Positions 8,216 to 17,189 of a stretch of 64,000 nucleotides of DNA are shown here, piece by piece. The position numbers and the translations under genes were made by a program. This stretch comes from Cyanobium sp. CH-040 (GTDB lineage Bacteria; Cyanobacteriota; Cyanobacteriia; PCC-6307; Cyanobiaceae): assembly GCF_024346135.1 (NCBI RefSeq), contig NZ_JAGQCJ010000006.1, positions 1 to 64,000 of the forward strand, written 5' to 3'. Positions within the stretch are counted from its first letter, which is position 1; each line of letters begins with the position of its first letter. The notes under the pieces are model-generated. The model ran no database searches. It was given only the letters and a program-made list of their open reading frames with translations, and had not been told where the DNA came from.

Positions 8216-9469
8216 TTATTCGTCGCCACCAGTTTTCTCTGCCCCAGTTTCCAGGTCCCGCATCTTGTCAAATAGACCCGAGACTTGGTTGAAGTAGTCA
8301 ATCAAGCTGTCAGCCGTAAGAAGTTCGTCCATATCCATAAGTGCCGTTTCGCCATCCCTCGTAATCTGATAAGTTCTCGTCTCGCTCGGATCCAAGGGGT
8401 AAAGCGCACGAATCGTCTTGATGTCATCATTAGCTTCATCTTCATTTATAAGATCATTGACGCAATATCTCATTAGTAGATTATTTACGCCCTCAACCAC
8501 GATCGGGCTGTGCGTAGTCAAGATGAATTGAGTATTAGGGAAGCAATTCAAGAGATCAGAAATAACGCGCTGCTGCCATGCAGGATGAAGGTGAAGATCA
8601 ACCTCGTCAATCATGACAATTGCCTCGGCGGCCAATGGATCGTCCATGTGAGGGTTGGCGGCTGCCATTCTCCTAGCGAGATCTACCGCTAGCCCTAGCA
8701 TAGTCTTATAACCATCACTGAGCTGGTCTATCTCAAGTTTCTCGCCATCTTGCGTTATTACGAATCGAAGGGGGTTGATGGCAATGTGTGGATCTGACAA
8801 GTCGGGGAATAATGTAGATACACACCTTCGAACTGCATCAAGCTCTGGCAGGGTAATATCAAAGCTTCTGCGTTCCTGTTGAAGACGTCGCTCCTCATTT
8901 TCCTTGTTGTAGAACCAGATAAAAGCAGATCGAAATCGACTCGTAGAGTTAAGAGCATCTGCCAATGCTTCAAAGCGGCTAAATTGCTTGGGAAATCCTC
9001 TTCGCCTCATGGGAAGATCATCAAGCAGGGCCCGCCCGACTCCATACTGAACAATGACCGGCAAATTAAAAGGTGCCCCGGCATTCCAGGGATCAAGAAT
9101 TGATTCCTGTAGATATTGGTGAAGAAGCTTAACTCCAATCCCCGCTGGGACTTGCTTCGCGGTTCGTTGACTCTTGTCTCGCCTCTGGACGCGGTCCCAC
9201 GTCAAGTCATTATCCGCTACCACCTTGACTCTCACGTAAGGGGATAGCTTGCCATTTACTTGGCGAATATCACCGCGGGCGCTAAACCCCTTGCCTTTGA
9301 CTTCAGGAAGGAATGTTAGAACCTCACCAAAAGCGATTGCAATGGCGTCTAAGAATGAAGTCTTACCGCATCCATTCTCACCGATCAGCAAGGTTAACCG
9401 TGATCCAAGCTCCATGGTAGAAGAGCTTTTGGACCTAAAGTTTTCAAGGCTGACGGTTTTGAGTTTCAC
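8216..9469 (-). CDS. AAA/ABC-type ATPase (OLD/PtuA-like, no TOPRIM) inside BREX
   Basis: 417 residues of the AAA_15/AAA_21 (RecF/SMC-like) class. Visible are the N-terminal ENF motif, Walker A GENGCGKTS (30-38), ABC signature LSDGYK (250-255), Walker B AIVMIDEVDLHLHP (283-296) and H-loop TTHSP (318-322). The protein ends soon after, so the TOPRIM nuclease domain of OLD/GajA is missing. The insertion between Walker A and the signature is short, as in PtuA and other defence ATPases. The pair with the downstream Cys-rich gene resembles sensor-effector modules such as Septu. The DNA is markedly AT-richer than the BREX genes on both sides, indicating separate acquisition. Confidence 0.85.
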   Translation of the reverse strand: MKLKTVSLENFRSKSSSTMELGSRLTLLIGENGCGKTSFLDAIAIAFGEVLTFLPEVKGKGFSARGDIRQVNGKLSPYVRVKVVADNDLTWDRVQRRDKSQRTAKQVPAGIGVKLLHQYLQESILDPWNAGAPFNLPVIVQYGVGRALLDDLPMRRRGFPKQFSRFEALADALNSTSRFRSAFIWFYNKENEERRLQQERRSFDITLPELDAVRRCVSTLFPDLSDPHIAINPLRFVITQDGEKLEIDQLSDGYKTMLGLAVDLARRMAAANPHMDDPLAAEAIVMIDEVDLHLHPAWQQRVISDLLNCFPNTQFILTTHSPIVVEGVNNLLMRYCVNDLINEDEANDDIKTIRALYPLDPSETRTYQITRDGETALMDMDELLTADSLIDYFNQVSGLFDKMRDLETGAEKTGGDE

Positions 9470-9532
9470 GACATTATGAAGGGCAAGAAGTAAAGATGCT
9501 CAATGGGCTCCAGTTCATTTGAAGTTTAGTCC

Positions 9533-12500
9533 TCAGTCCTCCTTCGCCGCCAACCCAGGGATCGGTGCCAGCACGTCCTGCAGCTTGAGGTAGTTCACTT
9601 TCACGCCGTCATCGAGATCGAGCTCGATGCGTTGCTGGGCCAAGGGCAACAGAGCGTCCTGCTCCCAGGCCTGGCACTCCTTGAGCACCTTGGTGATCTT
9701 TTCGGCCTCCTTGCGGGCAGTAGTGCGTTCGCGGGTGGGCAAGGAGTCGTTGAGCTGGTCGAGACCGAGCTGAGCCAGGCGAGCTTCCAGCTTCTGCAGG
9801 TAGGGCCGGAAGTAGTTGTTGAGCACCTGGTTGAGGGTGTCCTTGGTGTAGCGGTGCAAGTAGATGAGGCAGGCAAAGCCCTTCTTGGGGCTCTGTACCA
9901 TCCAGTAGATCGGCCGCTTCTTGTAGGTCTGCAGGTGATCCTTGTAGAACTCGCTGCAGAAGTATTTGCGGATGTCTTTGCCGAGCGAGTCCTCGATGAA
10001 GCGGAGGTTTTCGGTGACAGTGCTCTCGGGGAACGTGACCTCCAGGAATTCGCGGGTGCGGGCGACGATGTCGTCTTCGAACCACTCGTCGTCGAGAACG
10101 GGGAGGATGGCGTCGGCGTCCGGCTTGAACTGGACTTCTGAGAGGGGCCTGCCTACTTTTTCTTCGTAGGCGGCGAGCTGGGCGGCCTGGCTGTCGTGGG
10201 AGTCCGCCAGGATCAGGCCAGGTTGATCCAGGCTGTAGCGGCCCATCATGCAGCCGATGGCGTAGGAGAGGAAGGCAGTGATGTCCTTACGCTGGTCGGC
10301 GCGGGCTAGAGTGATCTCGTCCTCGGGGACTTCGGGGTTCAGCTCGTCCTGCAGACCGTAGGCGTCGATCCAGAAGCGGTTGTTCTCGATTTCCAGCTCC
10401 TGCATGCGCCGAATGGCTGCATTGCAGTAGGCGCGGTAGTTGGCCCACGACTCGGCGAGGGTGCGGCCTTTCCATGCTCCGCCGGGTAGGCCTGACTCGA
10501 CTTCCCAATCGCAGAAGCGCAGCAGCGGCAGATCTCGGAAATCCCAGCTGGTTTCAAAGTTGTCCCAGTCATCTGAAGACAGACATATGGCCAATCGACT
10601 TGTTTGAGTCAAAGCGCTGCATTTGGACTCGTCAAGACGGTCGAAAAGAATTGGCAAATCATCAATGACTCCCGTGGTCAAGTTCAATGTACTTCCTCTA
10701 ATCGTTAGCAAGTGGCGAACTAACTTTGAGTTCAGCATCGCTAACAATTCTGGGAGCCGCTCGCCAAACGCAGTTGGAGCTGCATCATTGAAGCAAAATC
10801 CTTTAGGGCGAAACCGAAAACTTGAAATTCCGCTTCCAATTTTCCCCCAACTTACTCCTTCTCTAAAGAGAAACTGAAGATTCTGCGGTCTTGAGCGAAG
10901 CGACCCATCCGGGTTCTTGTAATTCTTGATGCGCTTTCCATTGTCCTCCCAGTCCATCACATAGGACATCCCCATGAACCACCTCCGATATTCGCCGGCC
11001 TTGTCGCTTAAAATCCATCGCTTTTCTTCCCCGATGCTATTCGCTCCCACTTCCCAAAAGACTTTTAGGAATAAATCGTCATTGCGCGTACCGACTCCCT
11101 CTTTGCATTTATATTTTGAGGAGATCGGAGGATTCTTGAATAGATCTCGAACTGAGTCGCTTATCCAATATGCAATAGGAGACGAAGGTATCTTTCTGAA
11201 GTCGTTCGCAGACGCACGATAAAACCACCCGCACTCAGGATTCCGGATTGCCTCTAGGACTCGTGGGCCTTGTTGTTGAGATCCTCTGAAATCAGCAAGC
11301 CTTATAAACCCGCCGCTGTAGGTGGAGCGAGGAAGATTTTCTATGGTGAAAATGCATATTGGAACTGTCGCGCCATCGAATCCGGAATATTCAAGCTGAA
11401 CCAGAGACGTCAAAGTGCTTTCTTCCAAAATAAGCGACCTTAGTTTCTCGTGAGAGGATATGAACATCCAAACAAATGGCGTCATAAATCCGAGAAGGCC
11501 TCGCTTGTCGGTAGCAGCCTTTGCGCGCGCGATAAATGCGGCAAAAAGGTCGCTCTTGTAGTGCGTGAAGTTGCTTTCCAAAAAGGTCTTTAGAGCGGAG
11601 GGAAGCCGGCTTAGATATGGTGGATTTAGGACTGCAATCTGATATCGCTGGCTGAGCATCTCGCTCTGACTGAGGACGCGTCGAAGCTTGCGGTAGGTTG
11701 TCTGTGCAAGCAAGTCTTCGGCCGGCGCCTGTTCGCCGATCTTCGCCTTCAGTGCGGCGAGTTTCTCCCCATCGAGGACGGGCTGGATGAGGGAGCCGAA
11801 AGTCTGGGTGTTTTCTCGGAACTGGTGGATCTGAGCAAGTTCGTCTTGGCTGAAACGGGTGCCGGTGGCGTCGGTGAAGCCCTTGACCTCGTCCGGGGTG
11901 AGGACGACATTACGCAGGCACATCACCTGAGGCTTCAGGGGGCTGCGGAAAGCGCGGCGAGATTGCTCGCGGGCCTTGCAGTGGAGCGCGAAGTTGGCAA
12001 GCTGGGAGGCGCGGGGACAGATTTCGAGGCCGAAAAGGTTGTGGCTGAGTATCTGTTCCGATATCTCGCTGGGTGCATGCCCTTCCTCCTCGTAAATCTT
12101 CACCAGCAGATCGAAGGCGTAGGTGAGCATGTGGCCGGAGCCGCAGGCGGGGTCGAGGAGCTTGATGTCCTGGGGCGAGGCAACGGTGAGACTATCCTCC
12201 GGTGCTTGCCCATCGGGATCCTCGACGAAGTAAGGCATGTGCTCCTTGAGACGGGAGTTCGGCCGAGAGCGCAGCCAGAGACGGCCTAGAGAGTTTTCGA
12301 CGAGGTAACGGACGATCCAGTGCGGGGTGAAGAGCTGGGTGACCGCAGGGATGTCCTCACTGGGCACTGCCTTCTTGCGAGCCATCACCTCATCCTTCTT
12401 TTCCGAGATATAGAACTGGTACAACCAACCCAGAATCTCTACGTCTTGGCAATCGTCATCGGAGATCGAGTTTTTGAGCTCAGCAGTAATTGAGGCATCA

Positions 12501-13048
12501 GTTAGCACATCGTCGGGCAGTAAGAGCTCAGTTGCGTCATCCAGTTCCTCAAACAGATCAGGCAACTGTTGGTGGTAGAATCGACAACTGGCCAGTACGA
12601 GCTCTCGATATACCTCCGCCTGTGGATCTGCACCATTGATTGCGGTGGGGATCTGGCCATCCAGCAGACTACATAGCCGATCTTCGACTGTGTGTGATTT
12701 CAGCTCAGAAGGGAGGATTCCCGCGAGCATCAGCTTGAGCAGTTCCGGCTGGGTTTCTCCGTCACCTGCGGGCATCAACACCTTGCAACCAAACGGGTGC
12801 CAGCCCCGGGCATCCAGATAGCGCAGCGCGCACAGCCGATTGAACCAGGTGTAGGCCACCCGCTCAAGCAGCTGCTCTCGGTTCTCCGCTTCCTGCTCGC
12901 GCAGTTCAGCGATCTGCTTGGCGTAGGTGCTGAGGGTGTCGGGGGTCTGGCTGTGCAGCAGCAGATCGAGCTTGCGGCCCACCGCCTCCAGGAGTTGCCG
13001 GCGCATTGCCGGGGCAAAGGTCTTCAGGGCGGCGGTGTTGACGGGCAT
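9533..13048 (-). CDS. pglX: BREX type 1 adenine-specific DNA methyltransferase PglX
   Basis: 1171 residues. PglX is the N6-adenine methyltransferase that marks host DNA and sets the recognition sequence of BREX. Seen here: an N-terminal helical domain, QLFTPHWIVRYLV (about 238-250), SAM-binding motif I LDPACGSGH (298-306), catalytic motif IV NPPY (475-478), and a long C-terminal target-recognition region. From about residue 470 to 822 (DNA 10580-11640) base composition drops sharply; for example 10741-10800 has 30 G+C of 60 bases. Flanking parts are GC-rich, which suggests exchange of the specificity region. The gene is 50 nt after brxC. Confidence 0.95.
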   Translation of the reverse strand: MPVNTAALKTFAPAMRRQLLEAVGRKLDLLLHSQTPDTLSTYAKQIAELREQEAENREQLLERVAYTWFNRLCALRYLDARGWHPFGCKVLMPAGDGETQPELLKLMLAGILPSELKSHTVEDRLCSLLDGQIPTAINGADPQAEVYRELVLASCRFYHQQLPDLFEELDDATELLLPDDVLTDASITAELKNSISDDDCQDVEILGWLYQFYISEKKDEVMARKKAVPSEDIPAVTQLFTPHWIVRYLVENSLGRLWLRSRPNSRLKEHMPYFVEDPDGQAPEDSLTVASPQDIKLLDPACGSGHMLTYAFDLLVKIYEEEGHAPSEISEQILSHNLFGLEICPRASQLANFALHCKAREQSRRAFRSPLKPQVMCLRNVVLTPDEVKGFTDATGTRFSQDELAQIHQFRENTQTFGSLIQPVLDGEKLAALKAKIGEQAPAEDLLAQTTYRKLRRVLSQSEMLSQRYQIAVLNPPYLSRLPSALKTFLESNFTHYKSDLFAAFIARAKAATDKRGLLGFMTPFVWMFISSHEKLRSLILEESTLTSLVQLEYSGFDGATVPICIFTIENLPRSTYSGGFIRLADFRGSQQQGPRVLEAIRNPECGWFYRASANDFRKIPSSPIAYWISDSVRDLFKNPPISSKYKCKEGVGTRNDDLFLKVFWEVGANSIGEEKRWILSDKAGEYRRWFMGMSYVMDWEDNGKRIKNYKNPDGSLRSRPQNLQFLFREGVSWGKIGSGISSFRFRPKGFCFNDAAPTAFGERLPELLAMLNSKLVRHLLTIRGSTLNLTTGVIDDLPILFDRLDESKCSALTQTSRLAICLSSDDWDNFETSWDFRDLPLLRFCDWEVESGLPGGAWKGRTLAESWANYRAYCNAAIRRMQELEIENNRFWIDAYGLQDELNPEVPEDEITLARADQRKDITAFLSYAIGCMMGRYSLDQPGLILADSHDSQAAQLAAYEEKVGRPLSEVQFKPDADAILPVLDDEWFEDDIVARTREFLEVTFPESTVTENLRFIEDSLGKDIRKYFCSEFYKDHLQTYKKRPIYWMVQSPKKGFACLIYLHRYTKDTLNQVLNNYFRPYLQKLEARLAQLGLDQLNDSLPTRERTTARKEAEKITKVLKECQAWEQDALLPLAQQRIELDLDDGVKVNYLKLQDVLAPIPGLAAKED

Positions 13049-13098
13049 GGATCAGGAGTGGATCGGTGGGAGGTTTGGAGAAAAGACTGCGGTTGCGA

Positions 13099-16000
13099 TC
13101 AGAGGCTGATCCGGTGGCCCTGATCGAGCTCGGCCTGGGCGGCTGCGCGCAAGGCATCAAGCCATTGCTGTAGCTCGACACTGGTGGTGATCTGGCTCAG
13201 CGGACAGCTCACCTTCAGGGATGAGGCCGCTACCACCGTGATCGCTGCAGGCGCCGGAGCGTCCTTGGGAGCTGCCAGAGCCGCCATGCGTTGCAGCTGT
13301 TTGGGCACCTCGTCCGCCCGATACCGGTTCAGCCTCAAGAGCGCAGTACCCGGCTTGCTGGCGCCTTGCACATCGGCTTTGGCTTGAGCTGTGGGGGCGA
13401 GCACCTGGGCTTGCTGCTCCTCATCCAGCTTCTGGAAGTCGGTGTCGGCCTTGAGACGTGCCTCCTGCTCAGTGATCTGCTGAAGGGCGTCAGCTTTGGC
13501 CTGTTGCAGCCGTTGCTCCAGCTGCTTCTGCAGCTCGCCCATGGCGTTGTTGGCCTGGGGGATCAGGCCGCCGGCATAGGGCTTCTCGCTGCTGACCAAT
13601 GCCCTCAGGGCTTGCACCAGATCGGCCGGCAGATCGGCGAACTCATCGCCGTAGCGGGACTCAAATGCCTTCACCTGGTCGTAGACCGCCTTCTGGTTGC
13701 CGTTGAGGAACTGCTTCAGGGGGGTGAGCAGGTCTTCCTCCGCATCGAGCCAGCTGTCTTTGAAGGTGTCCAGCTGGTTGAGCAGGTAGCCGTCGTCCTT
13801 CTTGGCCATCGCCTCGGCCTCCTCGGCCCATGGCTTCACCGCAGCCAGAAATGCATAGGTGCCCGCCTGTGCGGCCAGGTCGCGCAGGTCCTGCGCTTCC
13901 TCACGCATCGCCATCCGGAACGCTTCGCAGGTGCTGCGCGCATCGGTGCCGGGACTCTGCACGTTGAACAAGTCCTGGTGGAACCTCTTGAGCGCATTGA
14001 TCGTGCTGGTGTCGTACACCTCCTGCTTGCGCACGCTCACGCCGCCCAGCTTGCGGCTGTTGGTGAGCGCATCGATCACCTCCACGCTGCTCAGCAGTTC
14101 CTTCTCGCGCAGCTCCAGCTTTCCGAGCCGGTACAGCCGCGCGATGAAGGTGAGCGTGGCCCAGTTGCTCCAGCCGTATGGCCGCGCCTCAAACTTGCGC
14201 ACCAGGTCTTCCGCGCTCTGGCGCTCGCCCAGCTTCTGCTGGCGCTCCACCTCCACCAGCACCTCCTGCTCGGCCTCCGACAGCTGCACCGCCAGGCCAT
14301 CCAGCAGATCGTCCTGATCTTTCACCACCGCGGCCACGGTGATTTCACTGAACGACCCATGCACCATCTTCAGCTTGGGGAACGCCGAGCGGATCAGCTC
14401 CTGGTAGGCCTTGCTGAACCGGGTTCTCGGATCGCCTTCCCCAACCGAGAGGGTCTGACCATTCACCACGAGCGCGGCCGTGCGCAGTTGCTCTTCGGCC
14501 AGGCGGGTGATCTCCTGGCGGCGAGTACCGCTCTGCTTGGCGCGAATCGCCAGGATGGCGTTCAAGGCTTCGTCTTCGCTGCCGCTGTTCTGGCGGACGT
14601 AGAGATCGGTTTTCAGCTGGCTGCGGATCTGCTCCAGTAATCGCTCCTTGCCCGGTAGTACCGCCATCAGCTCAGTGCCGCCCAAGTTGCGGCTGTGAAG
14701 GATCGCCTCGTTGCCATAGTTGGGGTGCTCCGGCGTCACCAGGTTCACGGCCACATCGGTGTCCTTGCCCTTAATCAGGCCGTCGTCGATCTTCTGGGCA
14801 AACGAGTAGTCGTTGCCGTTGTCCTCAAAACGGATCTTGTTGCTGCGCAGCACGTCGTCAAATACGATCCGATGCAGGGCCTTGATCACCTCCGAGTCGG
14901 ACACCTCCGTGCGCTTGATCTCCTGCTCTACATCCTTCTCTTTGTCGGTCAGGAACTCGTAGACCTCACCGTTGCGCTGCAGGTAGCTCTGGCTCTCCAG
15001 GTTGATCAGCGCATCCTTCACCGCCTGCTCATGGGCGCGGATGTCGAAGTTGGGCTCCTGGATCAGCAGGATGGCGATGTTGCGTGCCGTGCTTTTGAAC
15101 TGCGGCACCCACTTGAGCAGGAACAGGGCCTTGAGGACCCGCAGCTCTAGCGCGGCCACCTGGTTCTGGGCCGTCACCATCGTCTGCTGCTTGTCGGCCC
15201 GGATCACATCCCGGATGCCGTCGTAGAGCTGGTCAAAGCTCGCAAGCCGCCCCACCGGCAGTTCCTTGATCGCCTTGGCCACCTCTTGGAATACCGAGAG
15301 CATTGAGCGCTCTCCTGTGGCCATGTTTCGACCCTCGAAGATGCTGTGGGTCGCCAGGCTCTGGATCGCCTGCTGGAACAGGCTCAGCTGATACGGGTGG
15401 AAGGGGTAGAGCCCGCAGAAGGCCTGACAGTCGCTCCAGCCCTTCAGCTGGATCGAGCCATCCCCGAAGCGGAACAGGGTGGTGAAGTTCTCCTTCTCCT
15501 GCTCATAGATCGTGACCAACTGCTCCGGTTCATCCGGGGTCTTGGCCAGCAGGCGCCGCTGGATCACCTCCTGCACATCTGCGCTGGCCAGGGTGATCTT
15601 GGTCTTGAAGCGGCCCTGGATCTTGCTCAGGTCATTAGCCTGCTCAAACCTTACCTGCCCCAGAATCCCTTCTAGGTCAGCCTGGGAGGTAATGAAAACC
15701 GCGGCCCGTCCATCGGTGGCGGTGGCGAGGCTCTCCACCACAGTTTGTAGATTGAGTAGTCGACTTCGGTGCTGAGCTACAAATTCACCAGCCTCATCGA
15801 TGAAGAAATTGAGACGGAAGCCCTGCGGCTGGCTGTCAAGGTAGTCTTTCACTCGAGCAGCAAAGCCTTCGATAGAGAGGCGATAGCTGCCCTTGGCGTC
15901 ATCCATCACATTCACCGCATCATCTTCGCTGCCGCCGAACTGCTCGGCATAGGCCTTCGCGAAGCTGCGCTTGGTCACCGTGGCCAGGGCATCGCGATCG

Positions 16001-16584
16001 TTCTCCCAGCTGCGGCCGTTGACGCGCTCATAGGTCTGCTTGAATGCCGCGAATTGGCCGCGCCTGTTGAGGTCATGCTCGAACTGGGCCACGTAGCCCT
16101 GGTTGCCGTAGTAGCCCTGCAACTCATTCAGCACCTTCATGAAAACTTCTAGTACTGACGACTTGTTTTGCCCCCCTATACCATCAAACTTTTGATCAAT
16201 GTTGAACAGGATACTGCGGGCCGGGATCGCCACCACCTTCTTGAGGTCTGCACGTATTATTTCATCCTCCACCTTGGGTAGCAGGATTTCAGCCGGCCTG
16301 GTGCCCTGCTCGCCAACGCGCTTCTCACTATCCAGCATCAGGGAAAGCATCTTAAGAATGTGAGACTTTCCTGAACCGTAAAAGCCCGAAATCCAGACGC
16401 CATTGGCGGTAGGGTTATGCAGATACGCATCAGCAAAAGCCCCAAGCCCTTTGCTCACCTCCCGAGTGACGACGTACTCGTCGAGTTCCACGTCGAGATG
16501 ACGCTGGTCGTCAGCCTTGATCACTCCGTCGATCGGGCGATCCACCGGCTTGGCGAAAAGCTCGCGGATGGTGGTGGTAGTCAT
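13099..16584 (-). CDS. brxC: BREX type 1 protein BrxC (PglY-like P-loop ATPase)
   Basis: 1161 residues, the usual size for BrxC, the large ATPase common to all BREX systems. The N-terminus has the family start (IRELFAKPVDRPIDGVIKAD). Walker A is GFYGSGKSH (67-75), matching the family P-loop, and Walker B is LNFFIDEAGEF (about 258-268). The second half is largely alpha-helical with a Gln/Lys/Ala-rich coiled-coil section around residues 1000-1060. It overlaps brxB by 4 nt (ATGA), so translation is coupled. It presumably works with PglX and PglZ in the BREX complex. Confidence 0.95.
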   Translation of the reverse strand: MTTTTIRELFAKPVDRPIDGVIKADDQRHLDVELDEYVVTREVSKGLGAFADAYLHNPTANGVWISGFYGSGKSHILKMLSLMLDSEKRVGEQGTRPAEILLPKVEDEIIRADLKKVVAIPARSILFNIDQKFDGIGGQNKSSVLEVFMKVLNELQGYYGNQGYVAQFEHDLNRRGQFAAFKQTYERVNGRSWENDRDALATVTKRSFAKAYAEQFGGSEDDAVNVMDDAKGSYRLSIEGFAARVKDYLDSQPQGFRLNFFIDEAGEFVAQHRSRLLNLQTVVESLATATDGRAAVFITSQADLEGILGQVRFEQANDLSKIQGRFKTKITLASADVQEVIQRRLLAKTPDEPEQLVTIYEQEKENFTTLFRFGDGSIQLKGWSDCQAFCGLYPFHPYQLSLFQQAIQSLATHSIFEGRNMATGERSMLSVFQEVAKAIKELPVGRLASFDQLYDGIRDVIRADKQQTMVTAQNQVAALELRVLKALFLLKWVPQFKSTARNIAILLIQEPNFDIRAHEQAVKDALINLESQSYLQRNGEVYEFLTDKEKDVEQEIKRTEVSDSEVIKALHRIVFDDVLRSNKIRFEDNGNDYSFAQKIDDGLIKGKDTDVAVNLVTPEHPNYGNEAILHSRNLGGTELMAVLPGKERLLEQIRSQLKTDLYVRQNSGSEDEALNAILAIRAKQSGTRRQEITRLAEEQLRTAALVVNGQTLSVGEGDPRTRFSKAYQELIRSAFPKLKMVHGSFSEITVAAVVKDQDDLLDGLAVQLSEAEQEVLVEVERQQKLGERQSAEDLVRKFEARPYGWSNWATLTFIARLYRLGKLELREKELLSSVEVIDALTNSRKLGGVSVRKQEVYDTSTINALKRFHQDLFNVQSPGTDARSTCEAFRMAMREEAQDLRDLAAQAGTYAFLAAVKPWAEEAEAMAKKDDGYLLNQLDTFKDSWLDAEEDLLTPLKQFLNGNQKAVYDQVKAFESRYGDEFADLPADLVQALRALVSSEKPYAGGLIPQANNAMGELQKQLEQRLQQAKADALQQITEQEARLKADTDFQKLDEEQQAQVLAPTAQAKADVQGASKPGTALLRLNRYRADEVPKQLQRMAALAAPKDAPAPAAITVVAASSLKVSCPLSQITTSVELQQWLDALRAAAQAELDQGHRISL

Positions 16585-17189
16585 GAGCTCTTGATGTCGA
16601 AGTAGGCGAGGTTGGTGGCGCGGTAATGCGGGTTTTCGATCTTGCTGGCGGTGCTGGTGCCAAACAGGCGCAGGTAGGAGCCGCCGTCGGCGTCCTGCGA
16701 GTACTCACCCGGAAAGAAGATCACCACCGGATGGCGCACCATCGCGGGCTGCAGGGCTTCGAGGATGGTGTGGGTGCGCAGGAACGGGTACACCCGCCCT
16801 GAACCGGTGATCAGGCTGATCTGCGCATCCCCAAGCTCCTCCATCAACTTGGGCACCAGGGCGCTGGTGGGTTCAGCCACGTTCTGCAGGGTGTCGAACA
16901 GATCGCTCTTGCTCCAGCTCGCCTCCTCCTGCAGCACCACATCCAGGTAGCCCTTGGCCTCCAGCAGCTGCAGCACCAGCTCAAAGAGGTCCACGTGCTT
17001 CACCCGCAGGCCCTGCTTGCGCAGGTGCTGCTCCACACCCCGCACCACCAACCGCAACTGGTCATCATCTGCGGGGCTGTAGGTCTGAATGAAGATCGGC
17101 ACCTCCTTGGCCACGCCCCGCATCTCCAGGAACTCGGGCCGCGCGAGGATCTCCTGCAGGCGCTTGTCGAGGCCGCTCACGCTGCTCAT
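16581..17189 (-). CDS. brxB: BREX type 1 protein BrxB (DUF1788)
   Basis: A 202-residue single-domain protein of the DUF1788 family, matching BrxB in length and in the conserved segment HPVVIFFPGEYS and the C-terminal NPHYRATNLAYFDI. BrxB is required for BREX, and its biochemical role is not established. It lies between brxA and brxC and overlaps each by 4 nt, so the three form one translationally coupled block. The start is the ATG at 17189; the preceding reading frame is that of the brxA tail. Confidence 0.93.
   Translation of the reverse strand: MSSVSGLDKRLQEILARPEFLEMRGVAKEVPIFIQTYSPADDDQLRLVVRGVEQHLRKQGLRVKHVDLFELVLQLLEAKGYLDVVLQEEASWSKSDLFDTLQNVAEPTSALVPKLMEELGDAQISLITGSGRVYPFLRTHTILEALQPAMVRHPVVIFFPGEYSQDADGGSYLRLFGTSTASKIENPHYRATNLAYFDIKSS

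Noticed and set aside
7695-9469. Septu or PARIS system
   Set aside because: The ATPase is similar in type, but the partner has neither an HNH motif (PtuB) nor a TOPRIM/DUF4435 domain (AriB), so neither name is justified.
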